Shown piece by piece: positions 12,883 to 24,186 of a stretch of 64,000 bases of DNA. How positions within the stretch are numbered: position 1 is the stretch's first letter; each line of letters opens with the position of its first letter. The DNA is taken from contig CM018051.1 of the NCBI GenBank assembly GCA_008638375.1, positions 41,002,677-41,066,676 on the forward strand. The letters are read 5' to 3'. This DNA comes from Nyssa sinensis (lineage: Eukaryota; Streptophyta; Magnoliopsida; Cornales; Nyssaceae). The position numbers and the translations under genes were made by a program. The notes beneath the pieces were generated by a model. It ran no database searches. It was not told where the DNA came from and saw nothing but the letters and a program-made list of their open reading frames with translations.

Positions 12883-13945
12883 ATGCAGCAACATATGATT
12901 AGTTTAATCGATTCGAACAAAATATGCCCCAAAATGAAGTCAAAACTCAAGGGAAACCCAACACCAATGAAGAGGCTCTTCTCAAAAGGCTTGAAAAAAT
13001 CTAAGCCTTATTATGAAAATCTAATTGGAGATGACATGATTGATATCCACAAACTCTACCTATATCCAGAGGTCCGTTTGCCCTATAAGTTCATAATGTC
13101 AGACTTAGACAAATTCAACGGGACCACATGCCCAAAGACTCATCTCAAGCTCTATGTTCGGGCCATGTAACCACTAGTGGCTATGACTGAAATGATGACT
13201 CAAATGATCTACTAAACCCTCACTAGGGGCAACTCTCCATTGGCTCTTAGACTTGGAAAAACCTATATCCAAAGACTGGGAACAACTCTACAATGCCTTT
13301 GTCAAGTAGTACAAGTACAATAATGAGTTAGACATCACACTTAGGGACCTTGAGACCATCAAGCAAGAACTTAAGGAGACTATTTCAACTTTCATCACCC
13401 AATGGAGGGCCAAAGCGGCCCAAATTAGAAACAGGCCGAGTGAAGACGAACAAGTACAAATGATGATGAAGAACTTATTTCTTATCTACCGAGAATCATT
13501 GTTTGCTTGCTATTAAAATCTGAATCGAGGATGCAATCAATGATGGAACATTGAGGAAGCCTACACAAAACATAAATCCCAATAACTCAGAGATTGTAGT
13601 CACTGCTTTAACCCCATAACAACTTTTCTCTTGGTCTGTTAGTTCAATTGCCTTACCACTGCCAAATTCATCTCGAAGGAGACCATTAAGGTCATTATCA
13701 GAACTCCTTACATCATTGAGTGAATTTTTTCAAAAGCTTTGCGAAGAAGGGCATCTCCAAACTTTAGAACCTTAGCCCACTCCAAAACCAATACCTAAAA
13801 GCTATGATATGAACAAGCATTGTGCTTACCATCAATGTACAAGACATTACACTGATCAGTGCACCATATTAAGGCTTGCTATCCAAGATTTGATTGATGA
13901 ACAAGCCATTGGGCCTCTTCCTTCAAAGATCAACCAAGATTAACC
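12883..13945 (+). pseudogene. gag: gag remnant of a Ty3/gypsy (Tat/Ogre-type) retrotransposon
   Basis: Gag builds the retrotransposon virus-like particle. In 12883-13170 the end of the frame reads LYLYPEVRLPYKF...LDKFNGTTCPKTHLKLYVRAM, which matches the conserved P-KF-MP-FDKYDGT-CPKTHL-MY-R-M block of Tat/Ogre gag. After a stop, 13285-13500 gives YKYNNELDITLRDLE..., then ETISTFITQWRAKAAQIRNR, matching the RW-LA-Q part of the retrotransposon gag domain. At about 13800-13930 CAYHQCTRHYTDQCTIL followed by IQDLIDEQAIGPLP resembles the Tat C-terminal CxYHxx.GHxTxxCxxL...I-DLI motif. Frameshifts and stops separate these blocks, so no full protein can be made. No pol follows. Confidence 0.8.
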
Positions 13946-14849
13946 CATAATCAAGAATGGGGAGCTTTCCAAGCCAAATATCATTATTTTATTCTTCTTG
14001 GATAATTTCTATCTGTCTTTCCTCGTGTTTTAATAAAGATTCTCTTAGAAAACTTTCAAAAAAATGTTTTCATGGTTCATCTTGATTCTTTACGAAAATG
14101 AATGTTATCAAATCCACAATAAGATTGAATGCATTGAATCAAAGCATTATCAAACTTCATCAATCATTTTGATTTTCTCATTCCTCACCAATTCATCCAT
14201 TTGTCTTAAAGGCATATTTTTTTATTCAATCACTATCCAAAGAAGATAATCATGGCCCTAAGTGGTAATCAACATCACGAGTCTAAAAAATGTGATTGTT
14301 TTCTTAAAGCAAGTAATTCCAATGATAGGAGGCCATCACTTGGAAAACCAAATCTATCCTTACCCTTATCAAAGATATCCACTTGCAAATCATTTGAGCT
14401 TAATTGATCAGCCTTTATTTCTTAAACCCATTTACCAAACCTTGGGGGGAAAGCCTACTATGTGTGCACTCTCACAATGCTATTGTAGAAGAATCAATGA
14501 GCAAAGAGAAGAAACATCTATGTCCCATGCAAAAGAAAGCATTTCCAAGCAAGGAAATGAGAAACAATCATCAGAGAAAACCCAAAAGCAAAGAGAAAAA
14601 ACATCCTTGCCTCATGAAAGAAAATATTTTCAAGTAAGGAAGTGACAGAATAACTATCAATGAAGAGTCAAAAAGAAAATAAAATAAAATATTTGCCTCA
14701 TCAAAAGAAGTATTTCTAAAGCAAGAAAGCAATAAATCAGTTAATTAAGCTTTGAATGGCTCAAAGAGCTTCAAGCGAGTAATGAACTACGTTAAACCTG
14801 ATTCTCTAAAAGAGATACTTAGGCAATCAAAGAAGTCACTTTAGGCTTG

Positions 14850-14980
14850 ATTGAGCACATCAAAGTCATGCGCATGAAAGTCATGCTAATAATCGTTATG
14901 CACATCAAGGTTGTGCACATCAAGGTCATGCACATCAAGGTTATGTACGTCAAAGCTATTCACATCAATGAGATGCACAC
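14850..14980 (+). repeat. Short tandem repeat, about 18-bp units
   Basis: Roughly seven degenerate copies of GTCATGCACATCAAGG-like units lie in the non-coding interior of the Tat-like element. Confidence 0.7.
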
Positions 14981-16429
14981 AAGGGGCTTAGTACTATGAA
15001 CAATGATTTTTGGGCCCTATACATCTTTCATTTGGTAAACCTTATCCTAACCTACATTTCATCCTTAATAATAAAACCACCTTGAGGTTTTGCTTGCTTA
15101 AGGGAATTGTTACATTTCAACTAAGAGCTCTTTCAAAGGGTCTTACAAATAGATGGATCATGTAACAAGAAACTTCAGACAAGGGGCTTCCTCCTTTCCA
15201 GTTTGCACCATATTGCTTCTTCATTCTTCACCCACTTTTTAGAGTAACTCATCAAGGGACTTCTTACTTACCTATTTGTACCAAATTGCTTTCTTACTTT
15301 CTGAAATAACTTGTTCTTGTTTCACAAGAGGCTCCCTTATGCCTTGTTCATTCTAATAGTAAGTCATACTCTTACAAATCATATAATTTGCCTTAGACAA
15401 TAGGTTCCTTCATGCCAACATAAGGACCATATTTCTATCTAAAGGGTTCTATTTCATATTTTTCTTTACCTTAACAATGTTGCCCACATCTTGGGTAAAT
15501 TCTCTATTACTTTGGCTTACTCAAAATTTCTTTCATTCAATGATTTCATCTAACATGCTCAGTTAAATACACAGTTGGTTGTGAAAATCAATGATTTTCA
15601 TTTTCTCAAATGATCATACTGAATCATGTTCAAATCATAGTTTTGAGTTTTTAAAGGAATCTCCCAAATCATTTGGAAGGGTAAAAAGACCTTATCCATG
15701 AACTTGAAGATAAGTTTTTAGCTAGTCAAGTCTCTTAAGTCTTCATACCCTAAATTCACAACTCGAGCAAATTTTTCCAAATCATCCTCAAAGATAGACA
15801 ATCTCACCACTTGAAACCAACTAATGGTTCTTTTGACCTAAACAACAAATTTAATTCCCAATGATCTAGGGGCTAGCAGTGTCTAAGCCAAAAGTTAGAA
15901 TTTTTCTCTAAATGAAAAATCAATTTTAAAAATGGAAAAAACATGTTTCAAAACATTTTCTCTCATTCAATGAGTACATTCCCCTTGCTCTTATCTAAGT
16001 TGAGTACATTTTCTTCACTCTTATTTGAATTGATTACATTCTCCTTACTCCTATTGAAGTTGAATAAATATCATACCTTTCCACACTCCTATCAAAGTTG
16101 AGTTCTACCTCTCTCCATTTAGGTTAAGACTGCTTGTTGCATATCTTGTCTCTCCTCTATCTAAGGCAAACATTTTCATTAACTCCTATCATTAGTTTAG
16201 TGTATCGCTTTGAGTGCAATTTCTTTCAAATTTGAGTACACTTCTTGTTCTCCTATCCTAAGAAAGAGTTGGGCAATATGACTTTATGGTTTGAAACTTG
16301 ATCAAATCCTTTCCTATGGAGTCACACTGAATTCCATTATTCTAGTGGAGTTAACCCAAGTCCTCTCCCCACCAAGTTACAAATCTAATCAAGTCATTCT
16401 TCCCTTGGAGTTTTTTTTAGAGATGTAAT

Positions 16430-17110
16430 TATATCAACCTATTAGGATGAACGTCCTTTTTAGATAAGTCGTCTTAGGACGCATTTCATCAACCTATTAA
16501 GATGGAGTTCCCTTTTAGGTAAGTCATCTAAGGACATAGTTTTATCAAACTTATTAGGATGAAGTTTCTTTTTAGGTAAATACGTCAGAAGACGTAACCC
16601 ATCTAGGTAAATTGTCTGAGGACGTAATCCATCTAGGCAAAAACGTTTGAGGACGTAATCCATCTAGGTAAATCATCTAAGGACATAATCCATCTAGGCA
16701 AAAATGCCTAAGGACGTAATCCATCTCAGCAAAACGTCTGAGGACGTAATCCATCTTGACAAACGTCTGAGGACGTAATCCATCTCGACAAACTGTTTAA
16801 GTATGTAATCCATCTGGGAAAACCATCCACCAAAGACATAATCCATCTTAGCAGTCCATTCATTAATGACATAATCTTATTAAAAATCTTGTTAGGATAA
16901 CATTCCTTTCGAGTAAGCCATCAATCGTATCATATTTTATTAACCTATTAGGATAGAGTTCCTTTTTAGGTAAGTCGTATAAGGACGCAAATTCATTATC
17001 TTGTTAAGCTAACATTCCTTTTAGGTAAGCTGTCTATCACATTCTCTCTTATTAACTTATTAGGATATAATTCTCTTTTAGATAAAATGTTCGAGGATGT
17101 AAGACTATCT
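16430..17110 (+). repeat. Tandem array, about 30-33-bp units (GGACGTAATCCATCT)
   Basis: The central part (16570-16860) has about ten copies of a unit near AGGACGTAATCCATCT plus AGGCAAAAACGTCTG. Outer parts carry more diverged versions with TTATTAGGAT. AACGTCTGAGGACGT within the unit is partly self-complementary (ACGTC/GACGT), so units can form small stems, as in the LTR array. Confidence 0.8.
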
Positions 17111-17433
17111 TATGAGAACACAACCACAGAAAAGACTTGTTAGGATTGCATTTCTTACTAAGACTCTAAGGAGTCATTTTCGAGGGCGTAACCTTACAAC
17201 AATCCTATTGAGACGTGTCTGTTTAGAGAAATGTGGTAAGGACAACACTCATTTTCGCTAGTCACAAACTACGTACGGTTTGATTTGCCCGATGGCGATA
17301 CTTAGGAATCTCATACAGGAATGAGTCCAATCATGTCAAAGAAAAAATCACAATTAAAGTCAAAATGGGTATCTCTTTTTCTTGCATTGATGTTCACTTG
17401 CTTGCAAGTTCCATCAATGAGGGGCTTTCTATA

Positions 17434-19775
17434 GACAACTTATTTTGTGACCCTTGATTAAGTAGTAGCAATTCAATAATTATGCTAAGAAACTTACTTC
17501 AAGTAGGACTCTTCCTAACAGAGTCCTATTCCTATTAGGACTCTTCCTAATAGAGTTTATTCCCATTAGGACTCTCCTTATAGAGTTCTATTCCTATTAG
17601 GACTCCTCTTGAGAGAGTCCCACTTCCATTAGGACTCCTCCTAAGAGAGTCCCAGTTCTATTAGACTCCTCTTGACAGAGTCTTATTCTTATTAGGACTC
17701 TTGTTGACAGAGTCCCACTTCCATTAGGACTCCTTCTAATAGAGTCATATTCCTATTAGGACTTTTCTTGACAGAGTCCTAGTCCAAGTATGACTCTTCT
17801 TGATAGAGTCTCATTCCCGTTAGGACTCTCATGCCAGAGTCCCAATTCCATTAAGACTCTTCCTAACAGAGTCCTAATCCCAGTAGGACTCCTTTTGATA
17901 GGGTCCTAAACTCGTTAGGACTCTCCTGCTAGAGTCCCAGTCCCATTAGGACTCCTCGTGACAGAGTCTTATTCTCGTCAAAACTCTCTTGTTAGAGTCC
18001 CAGTCCAAGTAGGATTCTTTCTGATAGAGTCCTATTCCCGTTAGGACTCGCCTAACAGAGTCATATTCTTGTTAGGACCTTTTTGTCAGAGTTCTAGTCT
18101 AAGTAGGACTCTTCTTAATAGAGTTACACTCCCGTTAGGACTCTTTTGACAGAGTCCCAGACTTAGTAGAACTCTTCTCGATAAAGTCCCACTCTTGTTA
18201 GTCCTACACCTAGTAGGACTCTTCCCAACAGAGTCCCACACACTCTTCCTATTGGAATCCTACCTTAGTTAGGACTCTTTTGCCTATCGGAGGAAATTTT
18301 GATAATTTTGGCACCTTTTTGCCCACGAAGAGCATTTTGGTAATTTTGGCACAATCCTACCCCTAGTAGGATTTCTTAGTCACTTTAAGGGCAGTTTCAT
18401 AATTTCTATATCATTTTACCCATCTAGGGGTATTTTGGTAATTTTAACCCTTGGGTGACAAATTAGGGGTAATTTGGTCTTTTATATTTTTGTGGCAATC
18501 TAGAGATTCTTCACTAAATTGGGAGCAATTTGGTAATCTTGAGTGATAGTAGTCTATTTAGGTATAATTAAGACTTTCTACTTTTAGAGTTTCCATATAT
18601 CTAGTTGCTTGATACTTCGTTAAATGGAGATACATTGAACCGAAATGTTTTGATTTAAGAGTTTATTATCTAATTAAATTATATTTCTTTTTTTATCTCA
18701 TTGGCTCTTTCATGTAGAAACCAATTCTATTGGTTCTTGCGTTGTCATAATTTTTTATTAGTTCATTTAGTTAAGATAATCATTCCTTAGGATAATTATA
18801 TTTTTTTCAAATTTAATTAGATGATTATCACTTAAAACATGATCCTATCCTTCCATTTTAGGGTTTCATTTTGGATCATTGGATCGAATATCCATATTTT
18901 CTTATAAATAGAGCCCTTTGGCCATCAGTTTGAAAACACAATTTCCATAGCCTTACTTTGTTAGTATAATTCTAGAGCTTTCTCTACAAGAACTCTCCTT
19001 CTCTAAAGGCCGAAGCCCTGCCAATGTGACATCCTTCTTTTAAGAATCAAGCCGAAAATATGCTTTCCAAACTGAAGAACAATCTGGAGATTTGCCCAGC
19101 TGAAGCCTTCGAATAAGACTTTCCTAGCCGAGGTGCTGCCCAACTCCCATGACTAAATAAGGTACGCTCTCAAACCTTTAACAGTTTTCTTTAGATCTAG
19201 TTGATCTCACCTTTTTTATCAGTTTAAAAGAGGGTAAACTGGAGAACTACGTAAATCTGATTCCATTTTCTAAACAGATATGTAAAAAGCCTTCGAGCGC
19301 GAGTCAGGTCTTTTTGTCTTTTTTTTTTTTATTTCTTCACACTAGATCCTTTATTATTTATCTTTTCTAGACTCACATCTCTCTCTTCTATTTTCTCATG
19401 ACAAAAAACATTGCAAGTGAATATTTTAGGCCGATCCGACTTTGTTGCTTTGCTCACGAGCCTGTTTCTTTGGTTTTTGCTTTATTTCAGTACTTTGTCT
19501 TTCTTTTGATCTATGTTAAGAGATCTCTTTGTATGTATTTAGGATTTAAAGTGATGTAATTCTTATTTTATTCCTTTCAGTTTTTTCTTTATATATATTG
19601 CTCAAGTTGTAACAGATTTGCTTGTTTCTTGCCTAAAAACAAGTTGGCAACTCCTCAATTTCTCTACCTCCCATAAGAGGCGTTCCTTCCTGTATTTAGG
19701 GAAGAAGATATCCGGGATCTCTCTAAATCACAAACAAGGATGACACTCTCCTTTTTCCAGTGCTGGCACCCACAC
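17434..19775 (+). repeat. 3' LTR of the gag-only Tat-like element
   Basis: It matches the 5' LTR throughout, including the opening CTTATTTTGTGACCC, the hairpin array (about 17505-18275), the TATA box (18903-18911) and the ending TGGCACCCACA. A purine-rich tract precedes it. Many substitutions and several indels separate the two LTRs. Confidence 0.8.
17505..18275 (+). repeat. Tandem hairpin array in the 3' LTR
   Basis: It has the same GGACTCT...AGAGTCC unit as the 5' LTR array but is slightly longer. This shows copy-number change after or before insertion. Confidence 0.85.
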
Positions 19776-19780
19776 ATGCA

Positions 19781-20600
19781 AAGAAATGGAAATAAAATGA
19801 AAGAAAACGAGAGTTCCTGAGGAACCAACAATTGCTGAACATGAAAATTTGGGTCACAAGGAAACCCAATCTAAATCTCCATTTAATCTTGGGTTTTGAA
19901 AGATCATTTAAACATATGAAGATTGCAAATTGAATCGCCCAAAATGGTCAAGAAACCATCAAGAGAGAGTGAGTTACAGTTAAGAAGAGAGATAATCGAA
20001 TTAGGAGTTTGAACTTGTTTTTCCCTATTTTGTAAATAGGAAAATGCTCCCTAGAGTCACAGGGATTGATTGGAATGAAAATGAGACAAAAAGTGGCTAA
20101 AACTTAACAAACTAGAAAACGAAAATGTTGTCGGATAATTGGGGTTCATCAAAAACCACCTGCAACTGGTTGTTTGACGACCTTAAACCAATCCAAATCG
20201 GATATGGAATCCTTATGGAAAAACAGTTCGAAACACGTTGGATGGGTCACCAAAAAACAATCGCTGGAGATCGCCGTCACCATAGAAAACGATTGATGTC
20301 GATAGGGTCTCTGTTGACCAAGTCAACCTTTGACTGGGTCGGTCAACGAGTCGGGTTCTGACCTGCATTAAAACAAATCCATTGATAATCCCAACAACAT
20401 AATTTTAATTAAATGGGAGGCTGACGTCAGCATAACGTACTGAACCTTTAAAACTGGCTGGCTCTTAACCCTTTTGAACCGTTTCACTTACTTTTGAACC
20501 AGACTGGACAGTTGGTTGAAAACTAATTCCTCAAATCCAATTACCCAATCAGTTTGATAGATTTATTCAATCTAAATAAACTTCTAATTTCTAAGACTTT
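19781..20600. repeat. Probable remnant of a gypsy LTR related to the 34527-42470 family
   Basis: It shares short blocks with the long solo LTRs further on. These are an AATGGTCAAGAAACCA block near 19950, the palindrome GCTGACGTCAGC at 20420-20431, and after it an ACTGGCTGG...TTGAACC...TTTCACT stretch corresponding to their CCGGTT-rich block. No ends or TSD are seen. The 78-codon ORF at 20125-20361 lies in it and is not regarded as a gene. Confidence 0.4.
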
Positions 20601-21009
20601 GTGTTTATAATTATATATTAAAGTCTACAAACATGGTTAATAAAATTTGTATTGATAAATGATCAAACAGGTTGTATAGAGTTGAACAAAACATAATGTA
20701 ACACATTTTTTTTTTCTAGAAGTTTGCATGCATAAGGAGCAATGTCACAATATTCAAATGTGAATTAACAACATATATAATTCTAATAATAATACAACCT
20801 CTATTTAGTAACAAAAATTGAATAAATTAATTAGCAACACAAATTAGATTAAATACTAATCTAATATTTTTTCCTACAACCCTTACAATTCTAAATAAGT
20901 AAATGTCACCTTAATGATTCAATTAAATATATCTTTTCCAATTTTTAAATAAAAACAAAAAGATTAATGTGATTGTTTTAACCTGAAGAAAAAAAAAACT
21001 GAATTATAA

Positions 21010-21050
<41 letters not shown>

Positions 21051-21540
21051 AGAAAACACACAATCTTTGTATATTTATAATTCTTTTAGATGCATTTTCC
21101 TTTCTTTTTTTCCCCTGAACATGAGATGCCTCCATCTTTGAAATGGAGATTTTAAGGACATACTCTAGGGTTGGATTATGGACTATAAACGATTAATGGT
21201 CATGTTTCTTTTATGGATTGGGCAATGGTAGATTAGCTATTTTCTTCACTAATAGTGATAGGATCAATAATTCCAACCCTCTTTTCTCCTCCCATTATTT
21301 TATTCATACAAACTATTATTGACTTCTAGTATTATTATTAGTGAGTCCCTTCGTTTTTTTTTTCAAACACTAGCTCCATAAAGTCATGGATACTAATTTA
21401 TCCAATCCCTTTCCTAAGCTGGCAAACAAATATAGCCAAACTTTCTTATTTAATTTTGATACAGAAAAGGAATATTTGGCTATTCATTAGGGTTGTTATG
21501 AGTTAGCATAACGGTTTTAAAAAGGATTTAAGCCAAAGAT
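20601..21540. other. AT-rich intergenic stretch with AT microsatellite
   Basis: No gene is supported. An uninterrupted (AT)n run of about 33 bp lies at about 21012-21046. Confidence 0.5.
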
Positions 21541-21644
21541 TATTTTGTATTTAAGAGGTAACGCATATTACAGACTCACAAAGAAAAAAGAAAGAGGAGT
21601 GGGGGTTGTGATACCTTGTAATAGGCAGCCAAAGAACAACTTCA

Positions 21645-21764
21645 ATGGAAAAAGAGAGGTTTCTTTTCTGCCTTGGGATGCTGCTGCTACTGCTGTGCAT
21701 CTGTATCAGTGTTAGTGGTGTGGAGAATAGGATTGTGCCGAGGCCAGCCACCAACATCCATTAA
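21645..21764 (+). CDS. Possible short secreted peptide (39 aa)
   Basis: I do not recognise this gene. The frame starts ATGGAAAAAGAG and ends CATTAA. After MEKER it has a strongly hydrophobic core (FLFCLGMLLLLLCICISV) followed by SG, which fits a signal peptide with cleavage near VSG. The remaining tail is about 14 residues, VENRIVPRPATNIH. A basic RxVP motif near the C-terminus faintly recalls CLE-type peptides (RxVPxGPxPxH), but the glycine and second proline of that motif are missing and CLE precursors are longer, so this is only a hint. It lies outside the transposons, 0.3 kb from copia A. It could also be the first exon of a spliced gene or chance. Confidence 0.3.
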   Translation: MEKERFLFCLGMLLLLLCICISVSGVENRIVPRPATNIH

Positions 21765-22066
21765 CCACAACTTCACAAGAACAAAATTCTGATATGCCAT
21801 AAATATACTTTTTCTTCTATTTGCCCCCTTTGTTTTGTTTTGTTTTTTTTAAGGAGTGATTAGCATGGCTTCATCTTTCATCAAACCTTGTGTGACAAGG
21901 CATATATGCATTAAGAATTATTACTGAATTTTTCTTGATCTTTCTAGCTATTTCTTTTTTACTTCAGAATTTACACTTTATAATGCATTTTTTCATATTT
22001 ATAGACGTAATAATTTGTATAGCGTCACACACACGCACAGTCTCTGATCTCTTAGTGGGTTTTAGC

Positions 22067-22350
22067 TGCTATAAACAAAAAATTTGCAAGATGGAAACTT
22101 TTACACAATAATAGTAGAGAAAGCAGATGATGTACTTTTTCTGCACTACCTCATTGCTCAACAAACTAACCTATATAAAGGCTAATACATAACTGATAAT
22201 AACATGAAAATAGGCACTATCCAACATTCAAAACAAACTCCTATTGACTAGTTAAACAGACTCCTATTGACTAGGTAAATAGAAACAAACTCACTGACAA
22301 TCCTAAAGACTAGGACAACCTAAATGTGCAAATTACTAATTTCTTCAACA
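22067..22350 (-). repeat. 3' LTR of copia A
   Basis: In element orientation it starts TGTTGAAGAAATTAG and ends near GTTTATAGCA. It is preceded (plus-strand right side, 22351-22361) by the polypurine tract AAGGGAGGGAT. Confidence 0.9.
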
Positions 22351-22639
22351 ATCCCTCCCTTAAACTGATGTTCCAGACATAACATTCAGTTTAATAAGAG
22401 TCAAACTTTTAAGCGCCATCCCTCAAATTGAATCATTTGAAGTGCAAACACCAAGTAACTTCCTGAGCTTTTGAAATGCAGGAAATTTGAGAGGTTTGGT
22501 TAGAATTTCAGTAATCTGGTCTTCACTTCTGCAGTAAATAAGATTAATGACTCCATCATTTCGCGAGATCTCTTAAGAAATGATACTTTACATCTATATG
22601 TTTGCTTCGACCATGTAGAACATGATTTTTTGAAAGCTT

Positions 22640-23183
22640 TATTGTTGAACTATTGTCATAATAAATCTAAGTAGGCCTATCCTCGTTGAAATGCATCTCT
22701 TTAAGAATTTTCTTTAGCCAAATATCTTGACAAGCACAAGCTGTTGCAGCAACAAATTTAGTTTCAGTGGATGATAATATGACAATAGGTTGCTTCCTTG
22801 ATGACCATGAAATATCTCCTGTCCCCATCATGAAAACATTTCCTAGATGTGCTTTTTTGATCATCTGAATCTCCTGCATAATCACTATCCGTAAAGCCAA
22901 ATAGATATGATTTTTCTCCTTTCTTATAGAACAACCCAAACTCCTTAGTACCTTGCAAGTACCAAAAATTTCTTTTTGCAGCCAAGAGATGAATCTCTAT
23001 AGGACACTCCATGTACCTACTAATCACACTTACAACATGCATTATATCAGGTCTTATTGCCAGTCAAATACATTAAACTCCCCACTATCTGTTTGTAAAG
23101 AGTGTCGTTAACCTTTTTTCCTCCATTATCTTTGTTTAGCTTCAAACCAAACTCAGATGGTGTATTTACAGGATTACAATCCT
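22640..23183 (-). pseudogene. RNase H region of copia A
   Basis: RNase H removes the RNA strand during reverse transcription. The frame at 22764-23042 has SRYMECPIEIHLLAAKRNFWYLQGTKEFGLFY and then GFTDSDYAGDSDDQKSTS, the typical copia D-DYAGD-D-RKSTS motif. The chain then shifts frame to 22667-22939, where SWSSRKQPIVILSSTETKFVAATACACQ corresponds to the usual SW-SKKQ-VALSTTEAEF-A motif. A frameshift between GRxxF and DISWSS kills it. Confidence 0.85.
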
Positions 23184-24176
23184 TCATCTGAAACCTGTCC
23201 AGGATTTCTCGCACATACTTCTTTTGAGAAATAAAAATTTTTGAGAAATAAAAATTCTAGCAGAGCACTGCACCACTTCAATGCCAAGAAAGTAATGCAT
23301 CATACCAAGATCAGACATCTCAAATTCATCCATCATGGATTTCTTAAAACTTTCAAACATGGTTGTATTATTTCTAGTGTAGATTAAATCATCTACATAT
23401 AAGCAAACAATCAGCATTTTCCCTCCATCTTCAATCTTTATGAAAAATGCATGTTCATAAGGACATTTTTGAAATCCTTCCTTCAAAAAATAAGTTTCTA
23501 TACGATTATACCAAGCCTGTGGAACTTGTTTTAATCCATATAGACCCTTCTTTAACTTATACACTTTATGCTCATTGCCAAGTTTCACAAAACCAGGAGG
23601 TTGATTAATAAATACCTCTTCTTTCAAATCTCCATAAAGGAATGTTGATTTTATGTCCAACTGGAAGATAGGCCATGAGTTTTGAGCTGCCAAAGCAATC
23701 ACTAATCTGATTGTGTCATGCCTTGCAGCCGGAGCAAAGACTTCTTTATAAGCAACACCAAACTCCTGCTTGTAGCCCTTAGCCACCAAGCGTGCCTTGT
23801 GCTTGTCAACCTCACCATTCTCTTTTAGCTTTGTCTTGTAAACCCACTTTGCACCAATTGTTTTTTGCCCTTTTGGAAGATCACATAGCTCCCGCTCCCA
23901 AGTATCATTTCTTTCGATGGCTGTAATTTCAGCATCCATAACCTTTCTCCATTTTGATTCTTTGATAGCCACTTCTAAAGTGGTAGGATCACAATCTAAA
24001 AATAGAGCAAAATGTGTAAATGGATCATCACCTTGGTCAACTTGAGTTAACTCATAATCTGTCATCCATGTTGGTCTTCTTTGAACACGTTGAGGCCTTT
24101 GTGATTCAACCGCAAGTGGGTTTTGGTAAGCTACTGGAACATTTTGAGTGGCTTCTTGTTCTTGCTTATTCTCCAT
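23184..24176 (-). pseudogene. Reverse transcriptase domain of copia A (330-codon frame)
   Basis: This is the longest retroelement frame left in copia A. It opens with a linker (YQNPLAVESQRPQRVQRR), then WRKVMDAEITAIERNDTWE, and AKWVYKTKLKENGEVDKHKARLVAKGY, the standard copia RT start. FQLDIKSTFLYGDL and CLYVDDLIYTRNN follow. YVDD, the catalytic aspartate pair, is intact. The frame ends wrongly: a 17-bp exact tandem duplication (23222-23238 and 23239-23255) shifts it after ARIFISQK. This protein part would copy element RNA into DNA inside the particle but cannot be made in full here. Confidence 0.92.
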
Positions 24177-24186
24177 AGGTTGTTGC

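Larger units (their letters stand above)
13946..17433 (+). other. Non-coding 3' half of the Tat-like interior
   Basis: In an autonomous element this stretch should hold protease, reverse transcriptase, RNase H and integrase, but none of their motifs is seen in any frame. It contains several imperfect short tandem repeats: a lysine-codon-rich repeat of about 65-70 bp at 14490-14720, an array near 14850-14980 of about 18-bp units (GTCATGCACATCAAGG-like), and the GGACGTAATCCATCT array at 16430-17110. Confidence 0.6.
8877..19775 (+). mobile_element. Large Ty3/gypsy (Tat-like) LTR retrotransposon, gag-only deletion form
   Basis: Two direct repeats of about 2.3 kb (about 8877-11141 and 17434-19775) bracket about 6.3 kb. 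The boundaries are uncertain by a few bases: with ATGCA read as the TSD (8872-8876 and 19776-19780) the element starts TGTTGCAACACC, and CATG is an alternative duplication. Just inside the 5' LTR is a primer-site-like TTGGCGCCCAC motif, and just before the 3' LTR is a purine-rich GAGGGGC tract at about 17419-17425, so the element reads on the plus strand. The interior keeps gag remnants (12883-13945), but I see no protease, reverse transcriptase, RNase H or integrase motifs. The LTRs differ by many substitutions and small indels, so the insertion is old. Confidence 0.8.

Noticed and set aside
14262..14645. 127-codon ORF after gag in the Tat-like element
   Set aside because: Translation of a local lysine- and glutamine-rich repeat; no retroviral motif.
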